A stretch of DNA of 64,000 nucleotides from Nematostella vectensis. Lineage: Eukaryota; Cnidaria; Anthozoa; Actiniaria; Edwardsiidae. The stretch spans positions 5,482,747 to 5,546,746 of the forward strand of contig NC_064044.1 of assembly GCF_932526225.1 (NCBI RefSeq), in the 5' to 3' direction. Positions 12,881-22,275 of the stretch are shown here, one piece after another (the stretch's first letter is position 1; each line of letters begins with the position of its first letter). The translations under genes and the position numbers were made by a program. The notes under the pieces were generated by a model. The model saw nothing but the letters and a program-made list of their open reading frames with translations. It was not told the DNA's origin and did not search any database.

Positions 12881-14760
12881 TGTTGGAGTGCTTTTAATCC
12901 ACCCTTAGCAAAGTTACATTCTAAAGCACAAGAGAGAAGGTTACTAAAGATATTTTCCAATATTTGAATTGCTTACTTTAAAACTTACACAAGAGAAAGA
13001 AAATGATAAAGCCCTACCTTTGCAAGTTAAGTAAAGTAATTTAAAGAAGTAAAAGGAATTTGGACAGTACAGGCAGTGAATGAGTACTTTTACCTCAAAT
13101 TCATTATGATAGTGTGATTTGCTGATATACTTATTAATGTATAGGAATTTGATATGTATTTGTTTATTGTTTTTAATTTTGAAGAGAATAAAATAGCACC
13201 CAGTTTTTTGTGAGGAACTTTAATTGATCCTCATTTTAAAATAAATATGACCTCCCTTCACACCTGAAAGCCTTTCCTGTTATTCAAAGCATAAATTCAT
13301 TTTGCTAATATTGTTGTATCAGTTGTCTATCAAGTATAGTTTAGTTAATTATATCCTTAGTAATGTCAATAAATACTTTTTTTTACCTAGAACAAAAAAA
13401 CATATTTGTTCTAGGTATTCCCAAGGAGGATTGGGAGGACACCTTTTAATGATAATTGCAGTATTTATGGAACATGCAATCTTTATATGTTTTACATATG
13501 GTGCCGTTTTTGTGGGTGGTGGAACATGATGCATAATGAAAGTGCAAGGAAGGGGGTTTCTACACAAGTTCATACTGGCTCCGCTTTTAGGCAGTGCCTA
13601 AATCTATATATTACGTCTTTCTCCACTCGAATTGATCGCAGAAATGTCTTCTTTCGCTAATCCTCCACAGACAGACGATAAGATATATTCACTAAAGAAC
13701 TTCTCTTGAATGTGAATAAGTTAAGCCGGTTTTGCAGGTAAATGCTTATCATTTTTCTTCGTATGAAGAGAAGATTTGATGATTTTTCAATCCCAAATAA
13801 AAGGTTCCTATCCCAAATAAAATTTTGATAGCAAACTCGAAATTGTCTCGAGCGTGGCAAAATCATTATGGCGGGAAATTGTCAAAACACAGGAAATTTG
13901 AAACCGATTTTCCGTAAAGTCAATGATTCTTAGATAAAATGGCAAATAAAATGCCGTTTTAGTGTGAAGATCTATAACCTCGGGAATAAAATAACAGTTT
14001 TCGATGGTCATTTTACAAATCAACTCATTATTTAGAGCTTTGAAGGTGAGCGGTCCGGTATCGCGGGGTTCCGGATCGTAGGATACCGGACCTCAAGAGA
14101 GCCAATCAGAGCGCGCGATTTGATGGACACCGGACCCCGAAAAAAACAAAAGGGGCATCTAGCACGCATGACACAACGAACGCTCAAAGGTTAAAACTAG
14201 TTTTATTGTTATAAAAAATACTACCATAGCATTATCATAGATGCAGATACAATTATTAAAAATACTAAAAATTGTATTATCTGGTGCAAGCTCTTTACAT
14301 TCGATCAGATAAATTCTCAAAATGAAAAGGAAAAACGGCTTAGTAAGGGTAAATAGCTTTTAAACCTTCTTGAATTATAAACATATATATATAAATATAT
14401 AGAGATGTTACCTAGGTAACTAATATGACTTTATGATGACGTCATACATGTTTACCAAATGCATACCGCTGACAATGCTGTTTTTCTTGTCAAAAAGGTG
14501 TTTTTGCGGTGAAGGGTTGAATTCAAAAGTAAAAAAAATCGAAATCACGTCAAAACACACGACTCTATAATTAATTGATTCTGATTAACTAAAATCTGTG
14601 GTATCTTATGTAGTAAATACTTTAAAGTATAATCATAAGAAATCATAAGAAAAAGAGAGACAAATTAAAATGCATGTGCAAAAAAGGAAACCCCACTACA
14701 TCAGATATACTACTTGTCTGGCCTGGGAGCTGGTAAAAAGCTAGACGCCGCAACGAGGCT
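12881..14760. other. Gene-free AT-rich stretch between D1 and the retroelement remnants
   Basis: No supported gene. At 13,577-13,613 is a solitary 37-bp copy of the end of repeat X, containing the palindrome TTTAGGCAGTGCCTAAA. At 14,051-14,094 the sequence GGTCCGGTATC returns inverted as GGATACCGGACC, a potential hairpin. Confidence 0.5.
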
Positions 14761-14777
14761 TAGAACATGGCGGAAAA

Positions 14778-14934
<157 letters not shown>

Positions 14935-14935
<1 letters not shown>

Positions 14936-14975
14936 CCCCTGATGAGTGGGCAACCACGAAACAGGCCTGTAGGGA
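14935..14975 (+). ncRNA. Hammerhead ribozyme, type I, minimal Penelope-type
   Basis: The core CTGATGAG is followed by stem II (GTGG, loop GCAA, CCAC), then CGAAAC, a very short stem III (ACAG-GC-CTGT) and the cleavage triplet GTA, predicted to be cut after 14971. Stem I pairs TCCC (14935-14938) with GGGA (14972-14975). All invariant core bases are present. Minimal hammerheads with almost loop-less stem III are known from Penelope-like elements and act best as dimers. It lies next to a Penelope-like reverse transcriptase remnant but on the opposite strand. Confidence 0.85.
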
Positions 14976-15007
14976 AACCTATGTAGTTTGTATTTTTCCC
15001 AAACCAA

Positions 15008-15042
<35 letters not shown>

Positions 15043-15119
15043 CAAAAAGCCCAAACTGTCGCGATCTCGTACCAGAACAATGAATACAATACACCAAAAA
15101 CTGGAAATCGACTCTGCCA

Positions 15120-15835
15120 AATTTTCGTCTTTAATAAGACTTCTTCAGGGCAGACTGAAGAAGGTGAATCGTAACAAGCTTATTTACATCAGAATAGTGG
15201 CACGAGACGCAAAAGCATTATAACTGACAAAAACGCGCATTTTCTAGAATACACCCTACACCTTTTACCGCCACACTTACCACAACCTCTAACCTGAGTA
15301 CTATCCTCTTTAAGGGAGGAGTGCACCAACATATCTTTAAACTCCTAGGTTTCCTATAAGCCACCATAGGTACCCTACCAATATCATCCCTACATCTACT
15401 AGAAGATTCTAGAACTGGCTGTAAATTACGAAGAATCCCAGGTGAATTAGTTAAAGCTGGATGAAAAATGACTACAAAAGGTATACGATCATTCTTACCT
15501 TTACGCCTGTCTTTCAATGCGTCGTCCCTAGGAATACGTCTAACCCGGTCAACTTCCCTCCCCACAAACCTGCTTTCATAACCCCTATCAACTAAATAAC
15601 CTTGTAACTCTAATACCCTCTTTTCGAAAGAAGAGTCTTCCAAACATATCCTACGAATACGTAGTGCCTGCCCAAAAGGAATGCCTTTCTTACAAGCAGA
15701 CGGATGACAGGGCGTATGAAAAAGATATTGTTGCTTATCAGTAGGCTTACTATACAGATCTGTAGAGATAAACCCATCCCTAAGAGTAAGTGAAACATCC
15801 AAAAAAATTACCAATGGTAAGCCTAGGGCAGGTCG
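15120..15835 (-). pseudogene. Penelope-like element reverse transcriptase, C-terminal fragment
   Basis: The minus strand encodes the end of a Penelope-like reverse transcriptase: IFLDVSLTLRDGFISTDLYS, then KPTDKQQYLFH, CHPSACKKGIPFGQALRIRR and FHPALTNSPGILRNL. After AYRKPRSLK the frame slips by one base near 15,345. In the other frame the sequence goes on to a CGKCGGKRC zinc-type motif, which normally precedes the GIY-YIG nuclease. The nuclease itself is missing, and the polymerase palm with its catalytic aspartates is gone on the 5' side. The 3' flank (CTGAAGAAGTCTTA) looks like a Penelope 3' UTR. Dead remnant. Confidence 0.82.
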
Positions 15836-15886
15836 ATTATATATTTATATATATTTATATTTATTTATTATATATAATATATATAT

Positions 15887-16087
15887 ATTAAAAGTCTATA
15901 AGCGGTTTCTCCTTTCTATAAGAGACTTTAGGTTCATTAAAGATTTTAGCCGTATGAGGCTGAGATCCGTGATAAGGTGCCAGTTTTTTTATAAGAATCT
16001 TTAGAAGATTCTGTTTAGCCGGGTGGAACCTCATGACAAAACGTTTAGATTCGTTTATTAGATGCCATGTTTGCCTTTTAAACGCAT
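15887..16087 (-). pseudogene. Second Penelope-like RT fragment (different lineage)
   Basis: The minus strand reads FVMRFHPAKQNLLKILIKKL, then AKIFNEPKVSYRKEKPLIDF and a stop. This has the layout of the neighbouring RT fragment (FHPALTN...L...VAYRKPRSLK) but is clearly different in sequence. Probably the RT thumb region of another Penelope-like element. The identification rests on a short pattern only. Confidence 0.45.
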
Positions 16088-16423
16088 TTTGCCTGTCCGT
16101 GAATTCAACACTCGCCGTTATGTATGTTGTGAAATCGCGTAACCGTATCTAGAATGAGTTGCGGATCTCGGCTTAGAACGTGGCAAGTGAGGGATTTGTC
16201 CTCAACGGGCGTAGGCCATCTCTCTAGACACAAACCCTTTTTATAACTGAGAGGGTGGCAAGAGGAGAGAATGCGTGTTCTGAAAAGTTTCAGTAAGCTA
16301 TGGACATCTTTAGCCATTTTAAAGCGGAGCCAGCGCGGAGCTCCATAGGTATAGAAATATGGTATAACTATGCGACTTGGTTTTGTGGTCATTGCGCGGG
16401 TACCCTGTGGTTTCACTCGCCAG

Positions 16424-16470
16424 CCAGCCAGCCAGCCAGCCAGTCAGCCAGTCAGTCAGTCAGTCAGCCG
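16424..16470. repeat. (CAGC/CAGT)n tetranucleotide repeat in X
   Basis: About eleven tetranucleotide units. A shorter array is at 56,360-56,397 in the inverted copy. Confidence 0.9.
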
Positions 16471-17004
16471 CGCGACTCCCAGGCCTCACTCATGGCGGCT
16501 AAATACAAGCACAGAGCAAGGGAAAAGTTCTTGTCATGCGTTGATTATTTCTTTTTGCCTCAAATTTTGTGACTTAAGGATAAAGTCAACTAGAGGAGAT
16601 CTACTAACATTCATTCATGCCAAGATTTATGTAAGGATATGTCTGGTTTTTGCTAGTAAATTTAAGTAAGTAATAGTCCACATTAAAATGCGAACAAAAC
16701 CACAAGAAAGCGACAAAATGCAAGGTGAGTTTCAGACGACGATTTCTTTTGTCTATTGAGGATATGACTGTTATTGGGATTTTTGTTGTCCTTTTTGTTT
16801 GCTTTGAGAATGAGCATAACACCTTTTGTTTTGACATTCTTTGTTAGTAGTAGGGTTTTGCCGATTCTGGGACAAATTTTTCATCACCCCAAATTTCATT
16901 CCAAAATGGCGCAAAAGTCTCCGCACACCTCCGCCAAGCCTCGCGACCTGCGCATACGCGAGTTTGCCCAAGACTCCTTGCACACACGAACACGACCACG
17001 CCCA

Positions 17005-17300
17005 CCTGTCAATCATTTTGTCACGTGATAGCCACGCCCACCTGTCAATCACTTTGTCACGTGACGGCCACGCCCACCTGTCAATCACTTTGTCAAGAAC
17101 CTGTCAATCACTTTGTCACGTGACGACCACGCCCACCTGTCAATCATTTTGTCAAAAACCTGTCAATCATTTTGTCACGTGACGGCCACGCCCACCTGTC
17201 AATCATTTTGTCAAAAACCTGTCAATCATTTTGTCACGTGACGACCACGCCCACCTGTCAATCATTTTGTCAAAAACCTGTCAATCATTTTGTCACATGT
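17005..17300 (+). promoter_or_regulatory. Array of TGATTGACAG, CACGTGAC and CACGCCC sites, left TIR
   Basis: Ten copies of CTGTCAATCA (reverse TGATTGACAG), the known composite PBX-MEIS/PREP target, alternate with CACGTGA boxes (bHLH-zip type) and CCACGCCCACC (KLF/Sp type) in units of about 58-60 bp. A likely enhancer or origin array; the binding factors are inferred from motif similarity only. Confidence 0.6.
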
Positions 17301-17310
17301 CGCACCTAGG

Positions 17311-17338
17311 GGGAGCTCGGGGAGGCTAGCCTCTCGGC
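17311..17338. repeat. Palindromic element, left TIR copy
   Basis: Copy of a unit with blocks GGGAGCTCGGGG and GGCTAGCCTCTCGG. Its centre AGGCTAGCCT is a perfect palindrome. Confidence 0.75.
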
Positions 17339-17368
17339 CTCACATCTAAAAAGGCTTTTGAAAAGTGG

Positions 17369-17376
17369 TTTAAAGA
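17369..17376 (+). promoter_or_regulatory. TTTAAAGA motif in the left TIR
   Basis: It directly abuts the first polymerase ATG (17378). The usual spacing would favour the ATG at 17396. Confidence 0.5.
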
Positions 17377-17377
17377 C

Positions 17378-20300
17378 ATGACTGGTTTGATAGAAATGGA
17401 GAACCTGAAGGTGAAAGATCTGAAAGCCCTCGCCAAGGAGCGGGGTATCCCAAGATATTACTGGATGCGGAGAGACGAGCTCGTCGGGGCGCTGACCAGC
17501 ACGTCACCGCCACCACCACCCCGGCGGGTCCCTTCACCCAAACTTCTCAAAGGGCTGCCACGGCCACCCCGCATTACCCCGTCCAACACGTCGGAGAGTA
17601 TTCTCGACGGCCCGATACCTGAGATTAATGTCCCCATTCTCAAACCCTCCCAACCCACACGGAGTTCCCACGTCCAATCACTCAAGCATTTTGCAAACAG
17701 GGCGGCCAACTCGATCAAGAGCGAGTTAGACAAGTTTGCGGATTGGATACTATCTTATGTCCCTGAGCCCATAAAAAAGACCGCCAAAGAGGCTGTAGAT
17801 AAACGGGTCAAACGTCTGAAGGAGAGGATTAAGCGTTTACACGAGGAAGCGGAAGATCGCTTCACACCCAAGGAACAACAGACAGCGTTGAAGGGGTATC
17901 TTAAAACCCACGGGATAGCCGGACAGAAAGGTTACGACCCCAAGACATTCATCGCCAGCATCAAACCGAAAGTCCTTGAACTCATCGGTCGACAAGAGAA
18001 GCCTATCAAAGTGAAGTTTATCTTTACTTGCGGGTTTATAAGAGAGGATCCGGCTACAGCTAAGATCGAGGAAGAACTAGGATATTTTCATACAGAAAAG
18101 CCTGAGATTGTGACAGAGTCGACTGATCTCTCTGATTTGTTCGATACGATGGCGAATTATTTACTCGGATTAGTCGAGAAGTTCCAGAAGCAAGGCTCCG
18201 GATGGAGGTTTGACCAAGTGGAGTACTTTGATATCAACATCGATCCTTTTAAGCCGTTGTCTGGATCTTCCTATATTCCGTTACCGTCGGAGTTAGCGTC
18301 CAAGAGGGCGATCATCAATGTTAAGAACGAGAATGATCACGAATGTTTCAAGTGGGCAGTAACCTCCGCTATCTATCCTAAGGAGACACACCCTGAGAGA
18401 CTGAACAAACAAATGACAGAGAGCTCTAAGAACTTCAACTGGTCAGGAATAGAGTTCCCCATCTCACTGAAACAGATCGACGAGTTTGAGAAGCAAAACC
18501 CCCACGCAGTTAACGTCTACGGGTACGAGGGTAGTGTGTATCCCCTAAGAATAAGTAAGAGACATGACACTCGTACGATCAACTTACTTCTCATCTCAGA
18601 TGATGAGACAAATCATTACTGCTGGATCAAAAACATGAGTAGACTTTTATCCTCTCAGATCGGTGATCACCAACACGCGTCTGAATTTTGTCCGAGGTGC
18701 CTGAACTCGTTTTGGTGTAAGAAAGCGTTGGAGAGACATTCTGAGTACTGTTCTAAAAATGAGGAAGTCAAGATTGAAATGCCAAGAGATATAGACGGAA
18801 ACCCCCTCTACACAAAATTCAGGAGCTTTAACAGAAGAATGCGGGTTCCCTTTGTCGTCTATGCCGACTTTGAGTGCTTCACAGAGAACATAGACACGTG
18901 TTCCCCAGATGAGAGTAAAAGCTTCACTAAGCAATATCAGAAGCACAAACCATCCGGCTTTTGCTATCTAATCAAGTGCTTTGACGACAGCATATTTCCA
19001 CCCACGCTTGTGCGGGAGACGCTTCAAGGACCTACCGAGGATGTCGCAAAGATGTTCGTAGAGTCTTTAGAGTCAGACATTAAGGAGATTTACGATAAGT
19101 TCAGGTTCTCTAAGAGGGTGGAGATGACACAAAGGGACAGAATTGACTATAGCAATGCCACTCACTGCCACATCTGTGAGGGTGAGTTAGGAGGGGACAA
19201 GGTTTTAGATCATTGCCACCTTACAGGGAGGTACAGAGGTGCTGCTCACAACGAATGCAACCTAAAACACAAAATTCCAAAGTTCTTTCCTGTTCTCTTT
19301 CATAACCTGTCTGGATACGATTCACACCTGTTTATCAAGAACCTCGGTGAGTCGGAGGGTAAAATAGACTGCATACCTAATAACGAGGAGAAGTATATCT
19401 CTTTCACAAAACAGGTTGTGGTCGACAGGTTTACGAACAAAGAGGGCAAACAGGTTGATGTCAAGCGCGATATCAGATTCATCGACAGTTTTAAGTTCAT
19501 GTCGGCAAGCCTTGACAGTTTAGTGAGTAATCTACCAAAAGAGTCTTTCAAGAACCTCACGACTTACTATGAGGGAGAACAATTACGGTTGTTGTTGAGA
19601 AAGGGCGTCTTCCCATACGACTGGTTTGGCGACTTTGGCAAACTAGACGTGACCCAACTTCCACCTAGAGAGAAGTTCTACTCGAGACTCAACGACACAG
19701 ACATATCGGAGGGGGATTACCAACACGCGCAAAAAGTGTGGGAGACCTTTGAGATGAAGACCATGAGGGATTACCACGATCTCTATCTTGTGTCGGACGT
19801 GCTCCTGTTGGCAGACGTTTTCGAGAACTTTAGAGATGTCTGTCTCGAGAACTACGGTCTGGACCCAGCCTGGTACTACACAGCACCCGGACTGGCTTGG
19901 GATGCAGCCCTAAAGATCACAAGGGTAGAGTTGGAGTTGCTGACCGATTGCGATATGTTACTAATGTTTGAGGAGGGTATTCGCGGAGGTGTCTCCATGA
20001 TATCCACCAGACATGGCGAAGCGAATAACCCCTACATGAGAGAGTACGATCCCAATCTACCGATAAAGTACATTACCTACCTAGATGCAAACAACTTGTA
20101 CGGCTGGGCGATGAGTAAACCTCTACCCACTCACGGGTTCAGATGGATGACTGACCAAGAGCTTACAGGCTGGAGAGACTACCCGTGCGTCTTAGAGGTT
20201 GACTTGGAGTATCCTCGCCATCTCCATGACCTGCATAATGACTACCCGCTAGCCCCAGAGAGCATCAAGATTGGCAAAGTAGACAAGTTGATCCCAAACC

Positions 20301-21301
20301 TTAACAACAAAACAAAGTACGTCGTCCACCATGAGGCTCTGAAACTTTACGAAAGTCTTGGTCTAAAAGTCACCAAGATTCACAGGGGTATTGCCTTCGA
20401 AGAGTCTGCGTGGCTAAAACCCTATATTGACCTAAACACCAACCTTAGGGCAAAAGCGACAAATGATTTTGAGAAAGATTTTTTCAAGTTAATGAACAAC
20501 TCTGTTTTCGGGAAAACCATGGAGAACATCAGGAACAGGGTGGACATTCGGTTGGTGACGGACGGGAAGCAGGCCAAGAAGCTCATATCAAAGCCGAACT
20601 ATCAACATCGCACCATCTTTTGCGAGAATCTAGCCGCCATCCACATGAAGAAGACAAAGCTGATCTTCAACAAGCCTGTCTACTTGGGCATGTCCATTCT
20701 GGACCTGAGTAAGACGCTCATGTACGATTTCCATTACAACTTTGTCAAACCCAAGTATGGTGAGGCGGCTAAGCTCTTATTTACCGATACGGACAGTTTG
20801 ATGTACGAGATCGAAACAAAAGACTTTTACAAGGACATCAGCGGGGATGTGAGGTCCATGTTCGACACCAGCAACTTTCCGAGGGGTCACCCATCCGGTA
20901 TTGAGGTGGGTGTGAACAAGAAAGTCATCGGAATGTTTAAAGATGAGGCTGGGGGCCAGCAAATTACAGAATTTGTAGGACTGAGGGCCAAACTTTACTC
21001 GTACAAGATGGATGAAGGTAAAGAAGAAAAGAAATGCAAGGGCGTCAAGAGAGCAGTCGTCAAGAAGAGCATCGGTTTCGATGACTACAAGGATTGCTTA
21101 TTTGGTAAGAAACCTCAGATGAGACTTATGAATGTCATCAGAAGTCATAAGCATGATGTTTACACTGAAACGGTGAACAAGGTCGCTCTATCTCATGAGG
21201 ATGATAAACGGGTCATCTGTGATGATGGTATTCACACCTTCGCTCACGGTCATTTCAGAACGCTATTAGGTGGTGGCTCAGTATCTTCAGGGACGACTTG
21301 A
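17378..21301 (+). CDS. PolB: Polinton family B DNA polymerase (protein-primed type)
   Basis: One open frame of 1307 codons. The N-terminus (about 10-40) looks like a SAP/Rho-N fold, followed by a Pro-rich linker. A C2H2-like finger (CPRCLNSFWCKKALERHSEYC type) lies near residue 450. The 3'-5' exonuclease has YADFECF (Asp about 497), FHNLSGYD and YHDLYLVSDV. Inserted in it is an HNH/endonuclease VII-like zinc motif (CHICEGEL...DHCHLTGRYRG...NECN, about 598-632). Polymerase motifs are DANNLYG (about 903), LMNNSVFGKTMEN (about 1040) and TDTDS (about 1137). It would copy the element from its inverted repeats. The first ATG abuts a TTTAAAGA motif, so initiation at the next ATG (17396) is possible. 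It overlaps the integrase gene tail to tail by about 50 bp. Confidence 0.95.
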   Translation: MTGLIEMENLKVKDLKALAKERGIPRYYWMRRDELVGALTSTSPPPPPRRVPSPKLLKGLPRPPRITPSNTSESILDGPIPEINVPILKPSQPTRSSHVQSLKHFANRAANSIKSELDKFADWILSYVPEPIKKTAKEAVDKRVKRLKERIKRLHEEAEDRFTPKEQQTALKGYLKTHGIAGQKGYDPKTFIASIKPKVLELIGRQEKPIKVKFIFTCGFIREDPATAKIEEELGYFHTEKPEIVTESTDLSDLFDTMANYLLGLVEKFQKQGSGWRFDQVEYFDINIDPFKPLSGSSYIPLPSELASKRAIINVKNENDHECFKWAVTSAIYPKETHPERLNKQMTESSKNFNWSGIEFPISLKQIDEFEKQNPHAVNVYGYEGSVYPLRISKRHDTRTINLLLISDDETNHYCWIKNMSRLLSSQIGDHQHASEFCPRCLNSFWCKKALERHSEYCSKNEEVKIEMPRDIDGNPLYTKFRSFNRRMRVPFVVYADFECFTENIDTCSPDESKSFTKQYQKHKPSGFCYLIKCFDDSIFPPTLVRETLQGPTEDVAKMFVESLESDIKEIYDKFRFSKRVEMTQRDRIDYSNATHCHICEGELGGDKVLDHCHLTGRYRGAAHNECNLKHKIPKFFPVLFHNLSGYDSHLFIKNLGESEGKIDCIPNNEEKYISFTKQVVVDRFTNKEGKQVDVKRDIRFIDSFKFMSASLDSLVSNLPKESFKNLTTYYEGEQLRLLLRKGVFPYDWFGDFGKLDVTQLPPREKFYSRLNDTDISEGDYQHAQKVWETFEMKTMRDYHDLYLVSDVLLLADVFENFRDVCLENYGLDPAWYYTAPGLAWDAALKITRVELELLTDCDMLLMFEEGIRGGVSMISTRHGEANNPYMREYDPNLPIKYITYLDANNLYGWAMSKPLPTHGFRWMTDQELTGWRDYPCVLEVDLEYPRHLHDLHNDYPLAPESIKIGKVDKLIPNLNNKTKYVVHHEALKLYESLGLKVTKIHRGIAFEESAWLKPYIDLNTNLRAKATNDFEKDFFKLMNNSVFGKTMENIRNRVDIRLVTDGKQAKKLISKPNYQHRTIFCENLAAIHMKKTKLIFNKPVYLGMSILDLSKTLMYDFHYNFVKPKYGEAAKLLFTDTDSLMYEIETKDFYKDISGDVRSMFDTSNFPRGHPSGIEVGVNKKVIGMFKDEAGGQQITEFVGLRAKLYSYKMDEGKEEKKCKGVKRAVVKKSIGFDDYKDCLFGKKPQMRLMNVIRSHKHDVYTETVNKVALSHEDDKRVICDDGIHTFAHGHFRTLLGGGSVSSGTT

Positions 21302-22242
21302 AGTTCTTCTCTAACGAACGACCTCCTTGGAGCGCCTTCGGAGAGGTAGTACAACACAGGCTGTCCAACTGAAACAACACTGCGTGATAGATCAAACACT
21401 TTTAAACTCCAAATAGGATCTGTGGCTCGTCTGCGTTCACCTCCTTCCTCTTCTCCAGGAGATAATAGATATCTAACTCTAACCCCTGGTGGTAGTCTAA
21501 CTTCATCAAGTCCAACAGGCCGCTTATACGTTGGAGGATCAATATCAACCTCTTTCAAACCAATAGATTTTGCAGGCTCTTTGCCAGTAATTCTTATGGG
21601 TTGACTATTCAGAGTTTTCAAAACACCTGGCAATCGTTTCACCCAAACTCTGGACCGATCATCGCTAATCATTTCTTGAGCATACTGATGAGAAAACAAC
21701 CTCTCCGCCAGCGTTCTATTGGCGCGTTCGACAAAAGCCTGTGCGCGATGGTTCCCAGCCTCGCTTCGCTGGATGGTGACCCCCTTCTTTTTCATAATCT
21801 TTGTTACCTCCCCCATGAATTCTGTCCCCGGGTCGACAATCACCGTATGAGGCCATTTAAGTTTTCTGGAGTATATCTTTTCAAACCCTTTAGCAATTCC
21901 ACTCGAGTCCTTGGTAGTCAGTGCTTCTGCATCTTTATATCTCGAGGCAATATCAATCACGACCAACGCGTAACGGTAGGTTTTTCTGCCTACGTTATCG
22001 TGGGGCATAAACAACAGATCGGCTTGGTGAATCTGATTAGGTTTATTCACAGTCCAATGCGGTCTGGGGACATACTTTGGGGCTGGGAGGTAGATCTGCC
22101 ACAACGCCTGTTTTTCAAGCCACCTCTTAGCCTCGGCTTCACTGACTTTAGCGACACTAGCTAACTTAGAAATAGCTGAATACCCTTTCCAGTATCCATC
22201 GGTGGAATAGTATATTTTTGATAACCTGCTTTCGTTACTCAT
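21250..22242 (-). CDS. INT: Polinton integrase, retroviral type (DD35E)
   Basis: 330 residues. The catalytic triad is D75 (HQAD), D137 (VIVDPGTEF) and E172 (RAQAFVERANRTL), with exactly 35 residues between the last two. An N-terminal region before residue 60 looks helical and the C-terminal part (about 250-320) basic and SH3/chromo-like. It would cut and join the element ends to target DNA, making the 5-bp duplication seen here. The gene faces the polymerase and is divergent from the capsid gene; the two starts are only 34 bp apart and share the palindromic TTTAAA. The frame is intact. Confidence 0.93.
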   Translation of the reverse strand: MSNESRLSKIYYSTDGYWKGYSAISKLASVAKVSEAEAKRWLEKQALWQIYLPAPKYVPRPHWTVNKPNQIHQADLLFMPHDNVGRKTYRYALVVIDIASRYKDAEALTTKDSSGIAKGFEKIYSRKLKWPHTVIVDPGTEFMGEVTKIMKKKGVTIQRSEAGNHRAQAFVERANRTLAERLFSHQYAQEMISDDRSRVWVKRLPGVLKTLNSQPIRITGKEPAKSIGLKEVDIDPPTYKRPVGLDEVRLPPGVRVRYLLSPGEEEGGERRRATDPIWSLKVFDLSRSVVSVGQPVLYYLSEGAPRRSFVREELQVVPEDTEPPPNSVLK

Positions 22243-22251
22243 TTAAAGATT
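22242..22251 (+). promoter_or_regulatory. TTTAAAGATT motif before the capsid gene
   Basis: 34 nt before the ATG at 22276. Its TTTAAA core also overlaps the integrase start on the other strand. Confidence 0.65.
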
Positions 22252-22275
22252 ATCTCTCTTTTCTTAAAATAAAAG

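Larger units (their letters stand above)
16846..17405 (+). repeat. Polinton left terminal inverted repeat (560 bp)
   Basis: Matches 30477-31036 in reverse complement without a net length change and reaches into the first codons of the polymerase gene (through codon 9). It contains an array of ten CTGTCAATCA units, five CACGTGA boxes and CCACGCCCACC boxes between 17,005 and 17,300, then a palindrome (17311-17338) and a TTTAAAGA motif. Confidence 0.95.

Noticed and set aside
13302-13573. Overlapping ORFs of about 75 codons on both strands
   Set aside because: AT-rich, no motif and no conserved counterpart; chance frames.
16105-16416. 103-codon minus-strand ORF and its inverted counterpart at 56,397-56,762 as a gene of repeat X
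   Set aside because: No family recognised, the start and end differ between copies, and two copies are too few to show coding constraint.
16998-17300. CRISPR-like look of the regular repeats in the Polinton TIR
   Set aside because: Repeats and spacers are both repeated, the array is mirrored in the other TIR, and the context is a eukaryotic transposon.
21601-22164. 187-codon plus-strand ORF
   Set aside because: Shadow of the integrase gene on the minus strand.
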